A stretch of 6,147 nt of DNA, from positions 1 to 6,147 of the forward strand of contig QHXD01000207.1 in NCBI GenBank assembly GCA_003223895.1, given 5' to 3'. A program made the translations under genes and the position numbers. Under the pieces are notes generated by a model, which saw only the letters and a program-made list of their open reading frames with translations, did no database searches and was not told where the DNA came from. How positions within the stretch are numbered: position 1 is the first letter of the stretch; each line of letters opens with the position of its first letter. Source of the DNA: Acidobacteriota bacterium (GTDB lineage: Bacteria; Acidobacteriota; Terriglobia; 20CM-2-55-15). This document shows positions 5,562 to 6,147 of this stretch, piece by piece.

Positions 5562-6147
5562 CTCCGACGCGCAGTGGCGACGAATAAAGAAGGTCCTTTG
5601 GTTTTGGATTCCGGTTGCAGAGCCCGCCACCGCACCTCTTTGAAGCCGGCGGCGTGCAGCCACTGAACCATCTGCTTCTCGCCGAAACCAAGCCAGACGT
5701 GTCCCATCGTCTGCCGATACTCTTCCCGCTCATGCGGGACCATATCCAGGATCAACAAGCGCCCGCCCGCTCTCAGCGTTCGTGCGGCTTCCGCCAGTGC
5801 TCGCCTGGGTTCAGGCAAATAGTGCAGCACCAGCATCATCAGCGCGACATCCAGCTCGCCATTTTTGATCGGAAGCTTTTCCATGGGGCCCTGCCGAACC
5901 TCAACGTTCTTCCGGCCCGCCAGTTGTTCGCGCGCAGCCTCCAGCATCTCTTTTGAAGCATCCACCGCAATGACTTTCTCCGCAAACGGAGTCAGCCAGT
6001 CGCTGACTTTTCCGGTTCCGCAGCCGAGATCGCCGACCACCGAATCGGGCTCCAGCAGTGCAGCCAGAGCGCGCAGGTGACTCGTGGCACCATAAAGCTC
6101 GTCGCGAAGCCGATCCCACTGGCCGGCCGCGGAAGAGAAGAAAGCTT
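5552..6147 (-). CDS. SAM-dependent methyltransferase-domain protein, probably the C-terminal part of an ArsR-methyltransferase fusion (5' truncated)
   Basis: The frame is open through the right edge of the window, so the start lies outside; 197 residues are visible, numbered from base 6145. It is a class I Rossmann methyltransferase domain: motif I VVGDLGCGTG (36-45), an acidic end of strand 2 at Asp62 in VIAVDASKEM, LDVALMMLVLHYLPEP (98-113) and LRAGGRLLILDMVPH (124-138). The lead-in FFSSAAGQWDRLRDELYG (2-19) and the tail EREEYRQTMGHVWLGF (139-154) are typical of proteins that carry an N-terminal ArsR winged helix before a UbiE-like methyltransferase domain. That winged helix is not visible here. 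The gene lies 45 bp upstream of ahcY on the same strand. SahR, the SAH-responsive ArsR-family repressor of methionine-cycle genes known from Proteobacteria, senses SAH with a methylase-like domain, so an SAH-sensing role is attractive; a true methyltransferase is the alternative. The last residues, SAG and stop, are encoded by a REP-like palindrome. Confidence 0.85.
   Translation of the reverse strand, partial: AFFSSAAGQWDRLRDELYGATSHLRALAALLEPDSVVGDLGCGTGKVSDWLTPFAEKVIAVDASKEMLEAAREQLAGRKNVEVRQGPMEKLPIKNGELDVALMMLVLHYLPEPRRALAEAARTLRAGGRLLILDMVPHEREEYRQTMGHVWLGFGEKQMVQWLHAAGFKEVRWRALQPESKTKGPSLFVATARRSAG

Noticed and set aside
6142..6147. Cloning junction, as the window ends in a HindIII site
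   Set aside because: Further AAGCTT sites occur inside the window (near 1702 and 5873), and no vector sequence is visible; most likely coincidence.

Overview
The window reads as a chromosomal stretch from a moderately GC-rich, free-living bacterium. The mix of a molybdenum hydroxylase, a long-form S-adenosylhomocysteine hydrolase, a methyltransferase of the type usually fused to an ArsR domain, and small palindromes with a GCGGGCTAAAGCCCGC core in the gaps resembles soil or sediment Acidobacteriota and their relatives. That assignment is a judgement from gene style; no marker gene is present. Both ends of the window cut through genes.

Left part (plus strand, 1-2689): the C-terminal three quarters of a xanthine dehydrogenase-family molybdopterin subunit is followed 5 bp later by its FAD subunit. 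The FAD subunit carries four cysteines placed as in the PaoB and 4-hydroxybenzoyl-CoA reductase beta-type proteins, which bind an extra [4Fe-4S] cluster. The [2Fe-2S] subunit is not in the window and presumably lies upstream.

Middle (2690-4006): a perfect 43-bp inverted repeat with a short loop fills almost the whole gap between the FAD gene and a convergent inositol-monophosphatase-family gene. That phosphatase has Cys where the family has its second metal-binding Asp. Directly upstream of it, on the same strand, is a 42-codon single-span membrane protein gene with a strong ribosome binding site. Behind that gene lies a 176-bp element: a 25-bp perfect inverted repeat bracketing six tandem 21-bp units.

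Right part (minus strand, 4007-6147): ahcY (S-adenosylhomocysteine hydrolase) is preceded at 45 bp by the C-terminal part of a class I SAM-dependent methyltransferase-domain protein. Its sequence style matches ArsR-methyltransferase fusions, and its position suggests an SAH-sensing regulator of the SahR kind, though the HTH part would lie outside the window. A third copy of the palindrome core overlaps the end of this gene and supplies its stop codon.

Working together: the minus strand reads methyltransferase/regulator, then ahcY (removal of the methylation by-product SAH), then the repeat element, then the small membrane protein and the phosphatase-like protein. The two plus-strand genes form a separate oxidoreductase operon. 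The most unusual items are the repeat cassette, the perfect 43-bp palindrome, the altered phosphatase metal site, the small membrane ORF and the possible SahR-type control of ahcY.
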